From the NCBI RefSeq assembly GCF_900128985.1, contig NZ_FQUC01000005.1:186001-250000 (forward strand): DNA of 64,000 nt. Direction: 5' to 3'. Below are positions 17,269 through 26,779 of the stretch, piece after piece. A model generated the notes under the pieces. That model saw only the letters and a list, made by a program, of their open reading frames with translations. It ran no database searches and had not been told where the DNA came from. This DNA comes from Indolivaga macrotermitis (GTDB lineage Bacteria > Bacteroidota > Bacteroidia > Bacteroidales > Dysgonomonadaceae). A program made the translations under genes and the position numbers. Each line of letters begins with the position of its first letter. Position 1 is the first letter of the stretch.

Positions 17269-18288
17269 TCACTTTTTTCCTTCGGATTTTGCAACAAACT
17301 CCTCTACTTTCTTCACCATGTTCTTACTTCCGCAATAAAACGGAGTACGTTCGTGAAGTTCCGTAGGCACCATTTCCAAAATGCGGGTACGCCCGTTAGA
17401 CGCATATCCTCCGGCTTGTTCTGTTATAAATGCCATAGGATTACATTCGTATAACAAACGCAATTTCCCCTTAGGCGTTTTAAATGTAGACGGATACATA
17501 TACACACCTCCACGCATTAAATTGCGGTGACAGTCGGAAACAAGGCTGCCGATATAACGGGATGTGTATGGACGGTTTTCTTTTTCTTCCTGACAGTATT
17601 TAATATAATCTTTCACACCTTGAGGAAAATGCACATAGTTACCTTCGTTTACCGAGTATACGTTACCATCTTCAGGGCATTTCATATTAGGATGAGAAAG
17701 GTAGAAACTACCGATTGCCTGATTCAGTGTAAATCCATTCACACCTTTCCCTGTGGTATATACAATCATGGTAGAAGTTCCGTATAAGATATATCCGGCT
17801 GCTACCTGCTTGATACCCGGCTGAAGGAAATCTTCCATAGCAACAGGTGTTCCTACCGGTGATATACGGCGGTATACCGAAAAGATAGTACCAACAGATA
17901 CATTTACATCTATATTAGAGGAACCGTCCAGAGGATCCATCAGCACTACATATTTATTGTTATGAGCTTCATCAAGACCTTCGATAGTAATGAAGTTATC
18001 ATTTTCTTCGGAAGCAATACCACAAACAATCTCCCTGTTGACCAATGTCTCTACAAATACATTGTGTGCATACAAGTCTAACTTTTGTTGATCTTCACCT
18101 TGCACGTTTGTAGCCCCAGCAGACCCGATAATATCAATCAGTCCTGCTTTTCTGATTTTATAACTGACAACTCTGGCTGCCAGCAAAATAGAATTTAATA
18201 ACCGGGATAATTCTCCTGTGGAATATTGAAAGTGGTCTTGTCTTTCAATAATAAATTCATCCAACGTCTTTCTAGTGTTCTTCTTCAT
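17269..18288 (-). CDS. fbp: Fructose-1,6-bisphosphatase, class I
   Basis: A 339-residue gluconeogenic enzyme hydrolysing fructose 1,6-bisphosphate to fructose 6-phosphate. The metal-binding signature [24 protein letters not shown] is complete (residues ~116-139). Other conserved blocks are [17 protein letters not shown] near the N-terminus, which carries a metal or AMP-linked loop, [23 protein letters not shown], and [21 protein letters not shown]. Class I is not universal in Bacteroidales, where class III Fbp is also frequent. The gene is monocistronic by spacing, with the trp promoter following immediately. Confidence 0.96.
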   Translation of the reverse strand: MKKNTRKTLDEFIIERQDHFQYSTGELSRLLNSILLAARVVSYKIRKAGLIDIIGSAGATNVQGEDQQKLDLYAHNVFVETLVNREIVCGIASEENDNFITIEGLDEAHNNKYVVLMDPLDGSSNIDVNVSVGTIFSVYRRISPVGTPVAMEDFLQPGIKQVAAGYILYGTSTMIVYTTGKGVNGFTLNQAIGSFYLSHPNMKCPEDGNVYSVNEGNYVHFPQGVKDYIKYCQEEKENRPYTSRYIGSLVSDCHRNLMRGGVYMYPSTFKTPKGKLRLLYECNPMAFITEQAGGYASNGRTRILEMVPTELHERTPFYCGSKNMVKKVEEFVAKSEGKK

Positions 18289-18447
18289 GTCAAGTGCAAC
18301 GTTAAAGGTTTACATTCATCGTTTTTTATTATAAAATTCATATTTGCGTAGTTCCATAAAATCGCAATATGTTATATAAACGATTATTTTAAACGAATGT
18401 TTTAGTAAACCTATAATTTTGTCTAATAAAAATGCAGTCAGACTTAT

Positions 18448-19173
18448 TTATTCGGAGTTCAATCCTGACTTTATGACAGCATGGACTTTATCAATCAACT
18501 CCTGTAAATCATTATTTGTCAATCCGGCTGTTTCAATAGGATCATGAAAAGTCAAAGAAATAGCCGAAGGATTCATTTGCCACGAATGAATAGGAAGCAC
18601 TTTATAGACACCATCTATAGTAATGGGTACGATTGGCAATTTAAGGCTCATAGCCGTCTGGAAAGCTCCTTTCTTGAATTCTGCTATATTTCCGTCTGGG
18701 CTACGATGACCTTCGGGAAATACAACTGTCGACATTCCGTCTTTAAGTGTCTCCCTAGTGTTTTTCATAGTTTGAACAATACCGCTCCTACTCGACTGGT
18801 CTACAAATACATGTCCGGCCTTTGACGAGGCAAAGCCAACTAATGGCATCTTTTTGAGGCTTTGTTTCATCAACCATTTAAAATTATGACCTAAATAACC
18901 GTATATCAGAAATATATCAAAAGCCCCCTGATGATTGGCTACAAATACATACGACTGATTTTTGTCCAGTTTATTATTCCTTTTGACTTTTACCTTCAAT
19001 AAAGCAGCCAAACAAACAAATCGCCCCCAGATAACTCCGGGATAATATCCCCAGAATTTATTGTCGCCTAATGTAGAACCGATAATGATAGTTAGTGTAC
19101 ACCAGATTGTAGATAGAATAAGCAAAGGCACAAAGATTAGCCATTGATAAATACGATAAAGAAATATTTTCAT
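18448..19173 (-). CDS. 1-acyl-sn-glycerol-3-phosphate acyltransferase, PlsC family
   Basis: A 241-residue membrane-associated acyltransferase, presumably making phosphatidic acid from lysophosphatidic acid. The N-terminus has one or two hydrophobic segments (residues ~8-33). The catalytic HxxxxD motif is NHQGAFD (residues ~75-81). The substrate-binding block is VVFPEGHRSPDG, and IVPITIDGVYKVLP forms motif IV. Family is certain. Whether it is the main PlsC or a paralogue cannot be told. A hairpin terminator of the neighbouring phosphoglucomutase gene lies about 100 nt upstream. Confidence 0.92.
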   Translation of the reverse strand: MKIFLYRIYQWLIFVPLLILSTIWCTLTIIIGSTLGDNKFWGYYPGVIWGRFVCLAALLKVKVKRNNKLDKNQSYVFVANHQGAFDIFLIYGYLGHNFKWLMKQSLKKMPLVGFASSKAGHVFVDQSSRSGIVQTMKNTRETLKDGMSTVVFPEGHRSPDGNIAEFKKGAFQTAMSLKLPIVPITIDGVYKVLPIHSWQMNPSAISLTFHDPIETAGLTNNDLQELIDKVHAVIKSGLNSE

Positions 19174-19271
19174 TAGAAAGAATTTGAGATACTACTGAAT
19201 TAGTTTCAAATTTAATGGTTTAATCTGAAACAGTAAAATTTAAAACTACATCTTCTTTATTCATGATAAAG

Positions 19272-19307
19272 AAAAAAGCGAAAACAATTAATCTTTGTTT
19301 CCGCTTT
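19272..19307 (-). terminator. Intrinsic terminator of the phosphoglucomutase gene
   Basis: On the minus strand AAAGCGGAAACA pairs with TGTTTTCGCTTT (one G-U pair) around a 9-nt loop and is followed by a run of T. It sits just downstream of the phosphoglucomutase stop codon. Confidence 0.8.
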
Positions 19308-19330
19308 ATATTTAAAATCAGGCATCTAAA

Positions 19331-21076
19331 TTAAATACCCAGATCTTTACAAATCTGTTCAATTTTTTTATCTGCGTCAGCATCCACTTTTGCAAAATCA
19401 GCACGCGATGCTAACTTTCCATGGATTTCGATATAGAATTTTATTTTAGGTTCGGTGCCCGAAGGACGGATCGACACTTTTGTACGGTCTTCTGTTATGT
19501 ATTGTAATACATTAGAAGTTGTAGGCATATCCATCTTTGTAATTGTGCCTGTAGTGATGTCTTTTGATTCCAACGGAATATAATCTTTGACAGTTATCAC
19601 CTTAGAGCCGGCAATTTCTTTCAAAGGATTATGGCGGAATTTATCCATCATAGCTTGTATTTCCTGAGCTCCGGTTATACCTTTTTTCACAACAGAAATA
19701 CCTTTTTCCTTAGAGAAGCCGTATTCAACATAAATGTCTTGTAACATTTGATAAATGGTACGTCCATTATCTTTACACCAGGCTGCTATTTCGGCAAATA
19801 GAGCTGCGGCCGATACAGAATCTTTATCGCGGATAAAGTCGACAGCCAAGAAACCGTAGCTTTCTTCACCACCACCTATGTACTTACGTTTACCTTCCAG
19901 TTCACGCATAACAGTGGCAACCCATTTGAAACCGGTAAAACATTCGAACATTTCAACGCCGTTCTTTTCAGAAATAATCTGAGTAAGCTCACTTGTTACA
20001 ATAGTACGAACTGTATATTCAGATCCGGTAAGTTTACCTAGCTCTCTCCAACGTGTTACCAGATAATAGATAAGGATAATCATAGTCTGGTTACCATTCA
20101 GCAGAATGAAATCGCCGTTATCATCACGCACACCTGCTCCGAAGCGGTCGGCATCAGGGTCTGTAGCAAATACAAGTTCTGCTCCTGTTTCTATTCCTTT
20201 CTGCACAGCCATAGCCATAGCAGCAGGCTCTTCCGGATTGGGAGAAACGACGGTTGGGAAGTCACCACTTACCACATCCTGCTCCGGTACATGTATTATG
20301 TTCGTAAAACCATATGCTTTTAGGGCTTTAGGTACTAATTGTCCGCCTGTACCGTGAATGGGGGTATATACAATACCGATATTTCCGTGACGTTTTACCG
20401 ATTCCGGAGACAAAAGAACACTACGTACAGCATCTATAAACTGGGTATCCATATCTTCTCCCAGTTTTTCAACCAGTGAAGGATTACCATTAAATTTAAT
20501 ATCGGCAGCAGTTACTTTATTTACTTCTGTTATAATATTCGCATCATGCGGAGGTGTTACCTGAGCACCGTCCGCCCAATATGCTTTGTAACCATTATAC
20601 TCTTTCGGATTGTGAGAAGCTGTAAGCATTACCCCACTCTGGCATCCCAGTTTGCGAATAGCAAAAGATACTTCAGGTGTAGGACGCAGGTTCTCGAACA
20701 AGTATACTTTTATTCCATTTGCAGTAAAAACATCAGCTACAATTTGTGCAAATTTCCGGCTGTTATTACGGCAATCATAACTGATTACGACTTTGATCTG
20801 CGGAAGAGCAGAGAACTCTTTCAGCAAATAGTTCGAAAGTCCCTGAGTTGCGGCTCCCACTGTATACTTATTCATACGGTTAGAGCCTACGCCCATAATA
20901 CCACGAAGACCTCCGGTTCCGAATTCCAGATCTTTATAAAAAGATTCTATTAATTCGCTTTTGTCCGAACTATCTAATAATTTCTTTACTTCTGCTTTAA
21001 CATCAGCATCGTAGTTTCCTTCGAGCCATGAGTTTGCTCTTGATGTAACCAGGTCAAGTAATTCTTTGTTTTCCAT
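19331..21076 (-). CDS. Phosphoglucomutase/phosphomannomutase (alpha-D-phosphohexomutase family)
   Basis: A 581-residue enzyme interconverting hexose 1- and 6-phosphates. All four active-site motifs are visible: the phosphoserine loop LTASHNPKEYNGYKAYW, the metal loop TDPDADRFG, the sugar-binding loop GGGEESYGF, and the phosphate-binding loop SIRPSGTEPKIKFY. The length and the N-terminal extension resemble the PGM2/PgcA group, so glucose-1-phosphate is the most likely substrate. This would link to the glycogen genes at the right end of the window. A -7 box and a terminator flank it, so it is probably transcribed alone. Confidence 0.93.
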   Translation of the reverse strand: MENKELLDLVTSRANSWLEGNYDADVKAEVKKLLDSSDKSELIESFYKDLEFGTGGLRGIMGVGSNRMNKYTVGAATQGLSNYLLKEFSALPQIKVVISYDCRNNSRKFAQIVADVFTANGIKVYLFENLRPTPEVSFAIRKLGCQSGVMLTASHNPKEYNGYKAYWADGAQVTPPHDANIITEVNKVTAADIKFNGNPSLVEKLGEDMDTQFIDAVRSVLLSPESVKRHGNIGIVYTPIHGTGGQLVPKALKAYGFTNIIHVPEQDVVSGDFPTVVSPNPEEPAAMAMAVQKGIETGAELVFATDPDADRFGAGVRDDNGDFILLNGNQTMIILIYYLVTRWRELGKLTGSEYTVRTIVTSELTQIISEKNGVEMFECFTGFKWVATVMRELEGKRKYIGGGEESYGFLAVDFIRDKDSVSAAALFAEIAAWCKDNGRTIYQMLQDIYVEYGFSKEKGISVVKKGITGAQEIQAMMDKFRHNPLKEIAGSKVITVKDYIPLESKDITTGTITKMDMPTTSNVLQYITEDRTKVSIRPSGTEPKIKFYIEIHGKLASRADFAKVDADADKKIEQICKDLGI

Positions 21077-21115
21077 GAATCTTATTTTGTGTGACTATTT
21101 TATTTTCATTAAATA

Positions 21116-21123
21116 CAAATATA
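21116..21123 (-). promoter_or_regulatory. Putative -7 box of the phosphoglucomutase gene
   Basis: TATATTTG on the minus strand matches TAnnTTTG and lies 39 nt upstream of the start codon. A clear -33 element was not found. Confidence 0.45.
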
Positions 21124-21172
21124 ATAAAACTTGCAGACAGTTAATCGCCAAGAATGGTAATTCTAAAGCAAA

Positions 21173-21208
21173 ACAGAGAAACTTTACCATATCTTAAAAT
21201 TTCTCTGT
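21173..21208 (-). terminator. Probable terminator of the terC gene
   Basis: ACAGAGAAA (21173-21181) and TTTCTCTGT (21200-21208) form a perfect 9-bp stem with an 18-nt loop, 16 nt after the terC stop. The T tail on the minus strand is short, so this could also be only a 3'-end hairpin. Confidence 0.5.
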
Positions 21209-21224
21209 CTTTACCCAATCTATA

Positions 21225-22055
21225 TTATTTCTTATCTTTTTCTATTATTTCCGAGTCTCTTAGCTGTACAGGTTTCGAACGTTTACGCATTTTCATATTG
21301 AAAAATTCAACCAATAACGAGAATGCAATAGCAAAGTATATATATCCTTTAGGTATTTCGCCGACAACAGTACCGAAAATACTTATTTGTGATAAATGAG
21401 CCGCCTCTAACAGAAGCATTACTCCTATCAGTATAAGGAACGACAATCCTAATATCTGAATAGTGGGATGTGTATTTACAAAACGGCTGACAGGGCCCGA
21501 AAACAACAACATGATCATTACCGATATCACTACAGCTGTTACCATTATCGCCATAGCACCTTCGTAACCAAACTCATTGAAACTGACTAAGCCTACAGCA
21601 GTCAGTACACTATCGAAAGAAAAAACAATATCAAGAGCTATAATCTGAACTATTACGGATACTAATCCTGTTTTTTTCGCTCCGTTATGGCTATCCTCTG
21701 CACCTTCCAGCTTATGATGAATTTCGGTCACACTTTTGTATAGTAAAAATAATCCTCCGCAAAAGATAATCAAACTTTGTCCGGATATAGACCCGTCGAA
21801 CCACGAAGTATCGAAACTAAAGATTGGTTTGGTTAATTGCATCAGCCACGAAATACAAAACAGAAGCAAAATTCTGAAAAACATTGCACAGATCAGTCCG
21901 ATAGTCCGGGCTTTACCTTGCTGTTCGGGTGGCAGTTTGGATGACATAATAGACAGAAACACAATATTGTCGACCCCCAATACAATCTCCAGAAAAGCCA
22001 ACGTCAATAGCGCAATCCACGCCGATGGTAATAAAAACGTTTCTAATATTTCCAT
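21225..22055 (-). CDS. TerC family integral membrane protein
   Basis: A 276-residue protein with about seven to eight hydrophobic segments. The signature LEIVLGVDNIVFLSIMSSKLP near residue 22 contains the conserved Asp-Asn in the first helix. A second acidic motif, ALDIVFSFDSVLTAVGL, occurs around residue 140. These two repeat-like motifs define the TerC/Alx family, linked in other bacteria to tellurite resistance or manganese export and metallation of secreted proteins. The C-terminus is short, charged and cytoplasmic (MRKRSKPVQLRDSE). No CBS or transporter-associated domain follows, so it is the short form. Confidence 0.93.
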   Translation of the reverse strand: MEILETFLLPSAWIALLTLAFLEIVLGVDNIVFLSIMSSKLPPEQQGKARTIGLICAMFFRILLLFCISWLMQLTKPIFSFDTSWFDGSISGQSLIIFCGGLFLLYKSVTEIHHKLEGAEDSHNGAKKTGLVSVIVQIIALDIVFSFDSVLTAVGLVSFNEFGYEGAMAIMVTAVVISVMIMLLFSGPVSRFVNTHPTIQILGLSFLILIGVMLLLEAAHLSQISIFGTVVGEIPKGYIYFAIAFSLLVEFFNMKMRKRSKPVQLRDSEIIEKDKK

Positions 22056-22093
22056 TCTAAAAAAACTTAGTATATTCGCACTTTAATAAGATC

Positions 22094-22197
22094 ACAAACC
22101 TTTTTGTTTGTCTTGTAAGCAAATCAACAATAATCAGTTATATTTCGGCTATGCATCATTAAGCACCAACTTATATTTAACCAATACAAACGTTTGT
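22094..22197. promoter_or_regulatory. Two ACAAAC/GTTTGT inverted repeats between divergent genes
   Basis: ACAAAC-CTTTTT-GTTTGT occupies 22094-22111 and the perfect 12-bp palindrome ACAAACGTTTGT occupies 22186-22197. Both share the same 6-nt half-site. They lie in the 236-nt interval between terC (minus) and the DUF3943-like gene (plus), where promoters for both must be. Binding of a dimeric regulator is a guess from the pattern. Confidence 0.4.
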
Positions 22198-22291
22198 TAT
22201 CAGGTATCAATCTATCCCTAAAACGGGATCAAATGTAAAATAAATTCCTTAATATAGGCTTCGGTCTTAAATATATTTTCACTCAAACGCT

Positions 22292-23770
22292 ATGAAAAAG
22301 TTCCTACCGATTCTTTTTCTTATATTACTTTCAACTAACACGCATGCACAATTTATAATGCGACACAAAACGACCCGGTCTCAACCTGTCGATTCTTTAG
22401 ACTTACAGTATTATGCCAGAGAGAAAAAAGTCTGGACAGCTGCTACTCAGGTGTTCGGTCTCAACATGTCTGTATGGGCTTTCGACAGGTATGTGCAACA
22501 AGCTGATTTTGCTAAAATCAGCATGCACAGTATCAGGGAAAACCTAAAGGAAGGATTCTATTGGGACAACGACCGGTTAGGTACCAATATGTTCCTGCAT
22601 CCCTATCATGGCAACCTCTATTTTAATTCTGCCCGTTCCAGAGGATTCAATTACTGGGAGTCAGGAGCTTTCGCCCTCGGAGGCAGTGCTATGTGGGAAT
22701 TGTTTATGGAAAACGAATTTCCGTCTACCAACGATATCATCGCAACACCCATCGGAGGTATGGCTATAGGCGAAGTTTTCCACCGGGGATCGGATATGAT
22801 ACTTGACGACCGTAAGCGTGGAGGCGAGCGTATCCGTCGCGAGGTTTTAGCCGGAATTGTAAATCCTATGCGGGCATTAACCCGTGTTATCAATGGTGAT
22901 GCATGGAGAGTGAGACAAACATCGGGCCGTCAGTTTGGTATACCGGATGTCAGTATCGAAGTTTCTGCCGGAATAAGAATTATTGAAGTTCAGGATGAAA
23001 TATTCGACAAAGGTGCTGGCCTTGGTACTACTTTCAGCATCGAATACGGAGATCGCTATGATGGCGAAAACATAAAGCCTTTTGATTATTTCACCATCCG
23101 CGGGAGCTTAAATGTACAGGCATCACAACCGTTACTCGGTCAGCTAAATATAATCGGGCGCTTATGGGCCGCAGAACTGCTGGATACTAAAAAAGACTAT
23201 TTCAATATAGGTATTTACCAGCATTTCGACTACTACGATTCGGATACCATTTCAAATGTATCTAATGAAATCCCTTATAAAATGGCTACGCCTGCTGCAT
23301 TCGGAGTCGGGCTTATTCATAAAAGTAAAAGATTCAAGGATTGGGATTTTAATTCATATCTGCATATCAATGGTATATTATTAGGTGCAAGTCTTAGTGA
23401 CCATTACAGAGTATCTGAGAGAAACTATAACCTTGCGAGTGGATTTGGGTGGAAAACCGGTGTAAATATCTCTTACAAAGATAAGGTCGGTGTAGCGTGG
23501 ATATACGAAGGGTATCGGCTGTTCACATGGAAAGGGTATCCCGAAGGTACTGATCTGGCAACTGTAGATTATGATAATCTGGATGCTCAGGGAGACAATT
23601 CAAATGCAACATTTAATACGACCAGCCTAAAAATTGATCTGAAACTAAAAGATCAGTGGTATCTGACTGCTGTGGGAACCTATTTCAGACGATCTACCCA
23701 TTACCGGTATTTTGACGATGTATATTCGAAATCAGGAGAGGGTAAATTAATGCTTACTTATAAATTTTAA
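22292..23770 (+). CDS. Outer-membrane-associated protein, DUF3943-like
   Basis: A 492-residue exported protein with a Sec signal peptide (MKKFLPILFLILLSTNTHAQ, cleavage after ~20). The central block NMFLHPYHGNLYFNSARSRGFNYWESGAFALGGSAMWE, followed by TNDIIATPIGGMAIGEVFHR, is the DUF3943 signature as I remember it. The second half alternates short amphipathic strands and ends in KLMLTYKF, where a terminal Phe is typical of an outer membrane beta-barrel. Function unknown. Start chosen at the ATG leading directly into the signal peptide. A metallo-hydrolase gene follows after 42 nt and may be co-transcribed. Confidence 0.82.
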   Translation: MKKFLPILFLILLSTNTHAQFIMRHKTTRSQPVDSLDLQYYAREKKVWTAATQVFGLNMSVWAFDRYVQQADFAKISMHSIRENLKEGFYWDNDRLGTNMFLHPYHGNLYFNSARSRGFNYWESGAFALGGSAMWELFMENEFPSTNDIIATPIGGMAIGEVFHRGSDMILDDRKRGGERIRREVLAGIVNPMRALTRVINGDAWRVRQTSGRQFGIPDVSIEVSAGIRIIEVQDEIFDKGAGLGTTFSIEYGDRYDGENIKPFDYFTIRGSLNVQASQPLLGQLNIIGRLWAAELLDTKKDYFNIGIYQHFDYYDSDTISNVSNEIPYKMATPAAFGVGLIHKSKRFKDWDFNSYLHINGILLGASLSDHYRVSERNYNLASGFGWKTGVNISYKDKVGVAWIYEGYRLFTWKGYPEGTDLATVDYDNLDAQGDNSNATFNTTSLKIDLKLKDQWYLTAVGTYFRRSTHYRYFDDVYSKSGEGKLMLTYKF

Positions 23771-23812
23771 CAGATATATCTTATCAGTAGTAACCTTAAA
23801 CTCATAGAAAAG

Positions 23813-24664
23813 ATGAAAAAATATCTAGCAGTCTTATTGTTATTTACACACTCGGTTTTTGCACAAGTAAAAACTGACAGTTTGCATGTCACTTATATTG
23901 CAAACGAAGGATTCATCTTGGAGACCAAAAATAAAAAGATTTTAATAGATGCCCTGTTTACCGATGGTTATAATGCATTTGCCTCTCCAACTCAAAACTG
24001 CATTGACAATATAATGAATGCCCAAAGCCCGTTTGATAACATAGATGCTTTGCTCTTGACTCATTATCATAAAGATCATGCAGATTCTAAATTAATACGG
24101 GGTTATCTCACTAAGCATCCGCAAATGAAACTTATCACTTCTAAACCATCACTTGTATTTATTGATGGTGAAGAGTTTGGATTTATCACGCTTAAAAATC
24201 AATTTGAGGAAATGACTCCCCAAGAAAACCAAAGCGTTTTCCGCACTGTAAATGGTATTGATATACAAGCATTGGGTATAAAGCATCTTTCATTTTTTCA
24301 GAACGGTATCGACCTCGAAGAATACATGTTCAATATGGGATATCATCTGAATATTGATGGTATCAATGTCTTTCATTCAGGAGATGCTTCAATGGAAACG
24401 TTTAAAAAGTACATACAAGATAATGGTAAATGGAAAGCTCCGGTAGATGTGGCCATCATCTATTTTGATATGCTTCAAAACGGAAAAACAGATATAGAGT
24501 ATCTGAAAGAAACCATCAATCCTAAATACATTATCATTATGCATGTGTGGAATAATGCGCAGGAGGAATGGACAAAAAAAGTAGAAGAATTAAAAGTATA
24601 TTTCCCCAACATCTGGTTTCCTAAACAGGAGATGGAATCACGCTGGCTTAATACAACAAGATAA
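23813..24664 (+). CDS. Exported MBL-fold metallo-hydrolase
   Basis: A 283-residue protein with a short signal peptide (MKKYLAVLLLFTHSVFAQ), so it acts in the periplasm or on the surface. The zinc motif HxHxDH is present as THYHKDHAD (His84, His86, Asp88, His89). Further ligands are likely in FHSGDASM and IIMHVWNN. The fold resembles UlaG/RomA-like beta-lactamase-superfamily hydrolases. Substrate unknown. It starts 42 nt after the DUF3943-like gene and is closed by a strong terminator. Confidence 0.88.
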   Translation: MKKYLAVLLLFTHSVFAQVKTDSLHVTYIANEGFILETKNKKILIDALFTDGYNAFASPTQNCIDNIMNAQSPFDNIDALLLTHYHKDHADSKLIRGYLTKHPQMKLITSKPSLVFIDGEEFGFITLKNQFEEMTPQENQSVFRTVNGIDIQALGIKHLSFFQNGIDLEEYMFNMGYHLNIDGINVFHSGDASMETFKKYIQDNGKWKAPVDVAIIYFDMLQNGKTDIEYLKETINPKYIIIMHVWNNAQEEWTKKVEELKVYFPNIWFPKQEMESRWLNTTR

Positions 24665-24687
24665 AACAGCAAAAATATGATAATAAA

Positions 24688-24720
24688 AAGGGTAGCTAAA
24701 ATAATAGCTACCCTTTTGTA
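24688..24720 (+). terminator. Bidirectional-looking terminator after the metallo-hydrolase
   Basis: AAAGGGTAGCTA and TAGCTACCCTTT form a perfect 12-bp stem with a 6-nt loop, flanked by A-rich sequence on the left and T-rich on the right. It lies between convergent genes and may serve both. Confidence 0.85.
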
Positions 24721-24750
24721 TTTTATATTTTCTGACACATTTGTTTCAGA

Positions 24751-25338
24751 TCAGTGACATCCACAGCCTCCGGAACCGCATCCGCAAGATTCGGCTTCCT
24801 CTTCACCGCTTCCACATCCGCAACCCGAGCCACATCCACAACCACCACCCTGTGGTGCGAATAATGCAGCAATCTCTTCGGCAGTAGCTTCTCTTACTGA
24901 TAATATCTTACCTGCAAAGTTCAAAGTTTCGCCTGCCAAAGGATGATTGAAGTCCATTTTTACAACTTCATCACCAACTGATACTACAGAACCATTCAGT
25001 CTGTTTCCGTTAGCATCCATCATTGGAACAGTATTTCCTTCGAATACTACATTTTCATCCAGTTTTCCGTCTACTTCGAATATATTGCGAGGTAAGTCAA
25101 CCACATGTTCATCATCATACTCACCATACGCTTGGTCAGGTGTAAGTACAAAGTCAAAAGTAGCACCTTCTGTCAGATCTTCCAGGTTTTTCTCGAATGC
25201 TTCCAACATAGAGTTGGTTCCGAAAATAAACTCAAGTGGATTTTCAGCAGTTGCTCTTTCCATTAATTCTTTCTCGCTACCCTCTCCCACATTCAGGTCG
25301 TATGATACCGAAACAAATTTATTAGGTGAAATCTTCAT
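24751..25338 (-). CDS. slyD: SlyD-like FKBP-type peptidyl-prolyl isomerase with Cys/Gly-rich tail
   Basis: A 195-residue cytoplasmic chaperone/isomerase. The FKBP part is recognisable from ISPNKFVSVSYDLNVGEG, LEFIFGTNSMLEAFEKNLEDL and FDFVLTPDQAYGEYDDEHVVDLPRNIF. An insert-in-flap domain follows (VPMMDANGNRLNGSVVSVGDEVVKMDFNHPLAGETL). The last ~35 residues contain repeated CGCGSG units and end in GCGCH, giving about ten Cys plus a terminal His. Metal-binding tails are known in SlyD, where they deliver nickel to hydrogenase, but those are His-rich. Here Cys dominates. Confidence 0.9.
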   Translation of the reverse strand: MKISPNKFVSVSYDLNVGEGSEKELMERATAENPLEFIFGTNSMLEAFEKNLEDLTEGATFDFVLTPDQAYGEYDDEHVVDLPRNIFEVDGKLDENVVFEGNTVPMMDANGNRLNGSVVSVGDEVVKMDFNHPLAGETLNFAGKILSVREATAEEIAALFAPQGGGCGCGSGCGCGSGEEEAESCGCGSGGCGCH

Positions 25339-25441
25339 TTTGTTTATTTAGTTATGATTTTAAATTTATATTTGCTCTAATCTGTACTTAAAGCATTTTT
25401 GAGTATATAACAAGAACCATGCCCTTTTTGTTGTGGTTCTC

Positions 25442-26614
25442 TTATTTCGATAAAGCTTTTTTCAAATTATCCATAGCCTGTGCCAATACACTTCGTGGAG
25501 ATCCGACATTCAACCTCATAAAGCCGGTTCCTCCCTGTCCGAACATACTACCATCATTCAACGCCAGCTTTGCATCATTGACAAATAATGACACCAGTTG
25601 CTCTTGTGTAAGATTGAGTTCGCGGCAATCGAGCCATACAAGGTACGATGCCTGAGGAATTATCGCTTTAACCTGAGGGATATTTGTTTTCAGATAATTA
25701 TCTACAAACTGAATATTCTGCCAAATATATTCAACAGCTTCTTTCAACCAGTTATCACATTTCTCATAAGCTGTTTGTGTAGCTACATAAGCAAAAATAT
25801 GCCCTTCGTCGAGTTCACTGCTCTTCAGGTAATTATAGAATCTGTTTCTTATCTTATCATTCGGAATGATTGAGTAAGAACTTACAATACCTGCAATATT
25901 AAACGTTTTGCTGGGTGCCATAAAGGTTATACTGTTTTGAGCAGCCTTTTCCGATACCGAAGCAAATGGTATATGCTTATTCTCCTGATGTACTAAATCG
26001 GAATGTATCTCGTCTGAAATAACTAATATATTGCGTTCGTAGCAAATCTCGGCTAAGTCTATCAGTTCTTGTTTTGTCCATACACGTCCACCCGGGTTAT
26101 GGGGATTACATAGGATTAGGATTTTACACGAATCATCTATTACAGACTTTAAATTTTCTAAATCCATTTCATATTTACCGGCTGACAAAACCAGTGGATT
26201 ATCAACTACTGTACGACGATGTAAAGTCGGGATAATTCTGAACGGATGATATACGGGAGGTTGAATAACTACTTTATCTTGCTTTTCGGTAAAACAGTCA
26301 ATGACAAAAGCAATACCTTTCACTATTCCCGGAATAAAACTCAGCCATTCTTGTTTAATATCCCATCCATGAGATCTTTTCACCCAGTTTATTATTGAAT
26401 CCGTATATTCTTTCGGTGTACATGTATAGCCATATAAACAATGCTTGGCCCGGTCAATAATAGCTTCTGAAATAGCCGGAGGTGATAAAAAATCCATATC
26501 AGCCACCCATAATGAGATAAGATCATCCCTGCCATATCTCTCTTTCAGCACATCTGTTTTCAACGCATTGGTACCCTTACGGTCTACTACTTCATCAAAA
26601 TTAAATTCGGACAT
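25442..26614 (-). CDS. MalY/PatB-type C-S lyase (cystathionine beta-lyase family)
   Basis: A 390-residue PLP-dependent fold-type I enzyme, expected to cleave C-S bonds of cystathionine or cysteine conjugates. Motifs are DFDEVVDRKGTNALK-like N-terminus (FNFDEVVDRKGTNALKTD), WVADMDFLSPPAI, CNPHNPGGRVWTKQEL, SDEIHSDLVHQENKHIPFASV and the PLP lysine in MAPSKTFNIAG. The C-terminus has GSMFGQGGTGFMRLNVGSPR. The start was moved to ATG 26614 because MSEFNFDEV aligns with the usual N-terminus, while the 13 extra upstream residues do not. Monocistronic by spacing. Confidence 0.9.
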   Translation of the reverse strand: MSEFNFDEVVDRKGTNALKTDVLKERYGRDDLISLWVADMDFLSPPAISEAIIDRAKHCLYGYTCTPKEYTDSIINWVKRSHGWDIKQEWLSFIPGIVKGIAFVIDCFTEKQDKVVIQPPVYHPFRIIPTLHRRTVVDNPLVLSAGKYEMDLENLKSVIDDSCKILILCNPHNPGGRVWTKQELIDLAEICYERNILVISDEIHSDLVHQENKHIPFASVSEKAAQNSITFMAPSKTFNIAGIVSSYSIIPNDKIRNRFYNYLKSSELDEGHIFAYVATQTAYEKCDNWLKEAVEYIWQNIQFVDNYLKTNIPQVKAIIPQASYLVWLDCRELNLTQEQLVSLFVNDAKLALNDGSMFGQGGTGFMRLNVGSPRSVLAQAMDNLKKALSK

Positions 26615-26733
26615 ATAATCTAAAACTAAAATAGGATATAAATTAAATGACAAATATACTAAAATAAAACCCGAACTCTCTTATAAATAAAAGGGAAGTA
26701 CTCTATAAATATTCAGTAAGGCACGAAAAACAA

Positions 26734-26758
26734 AAGGCTACCGGAACTCGGCAGCCTT
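26734..26758 (-). terminator. Intrinsic terminator of secDF
   Basis: On the minus strand AAGGCTGCCG and CGGTAGCCTT form a near-perfect stem with a 5-nt loop, followed by TTTTGTTTTT. It lies about 20 nt after the secDF stop. Confidence 0.8.
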
Positions 26759-26779
26759 CTATTTATAATTAGGATTGGA

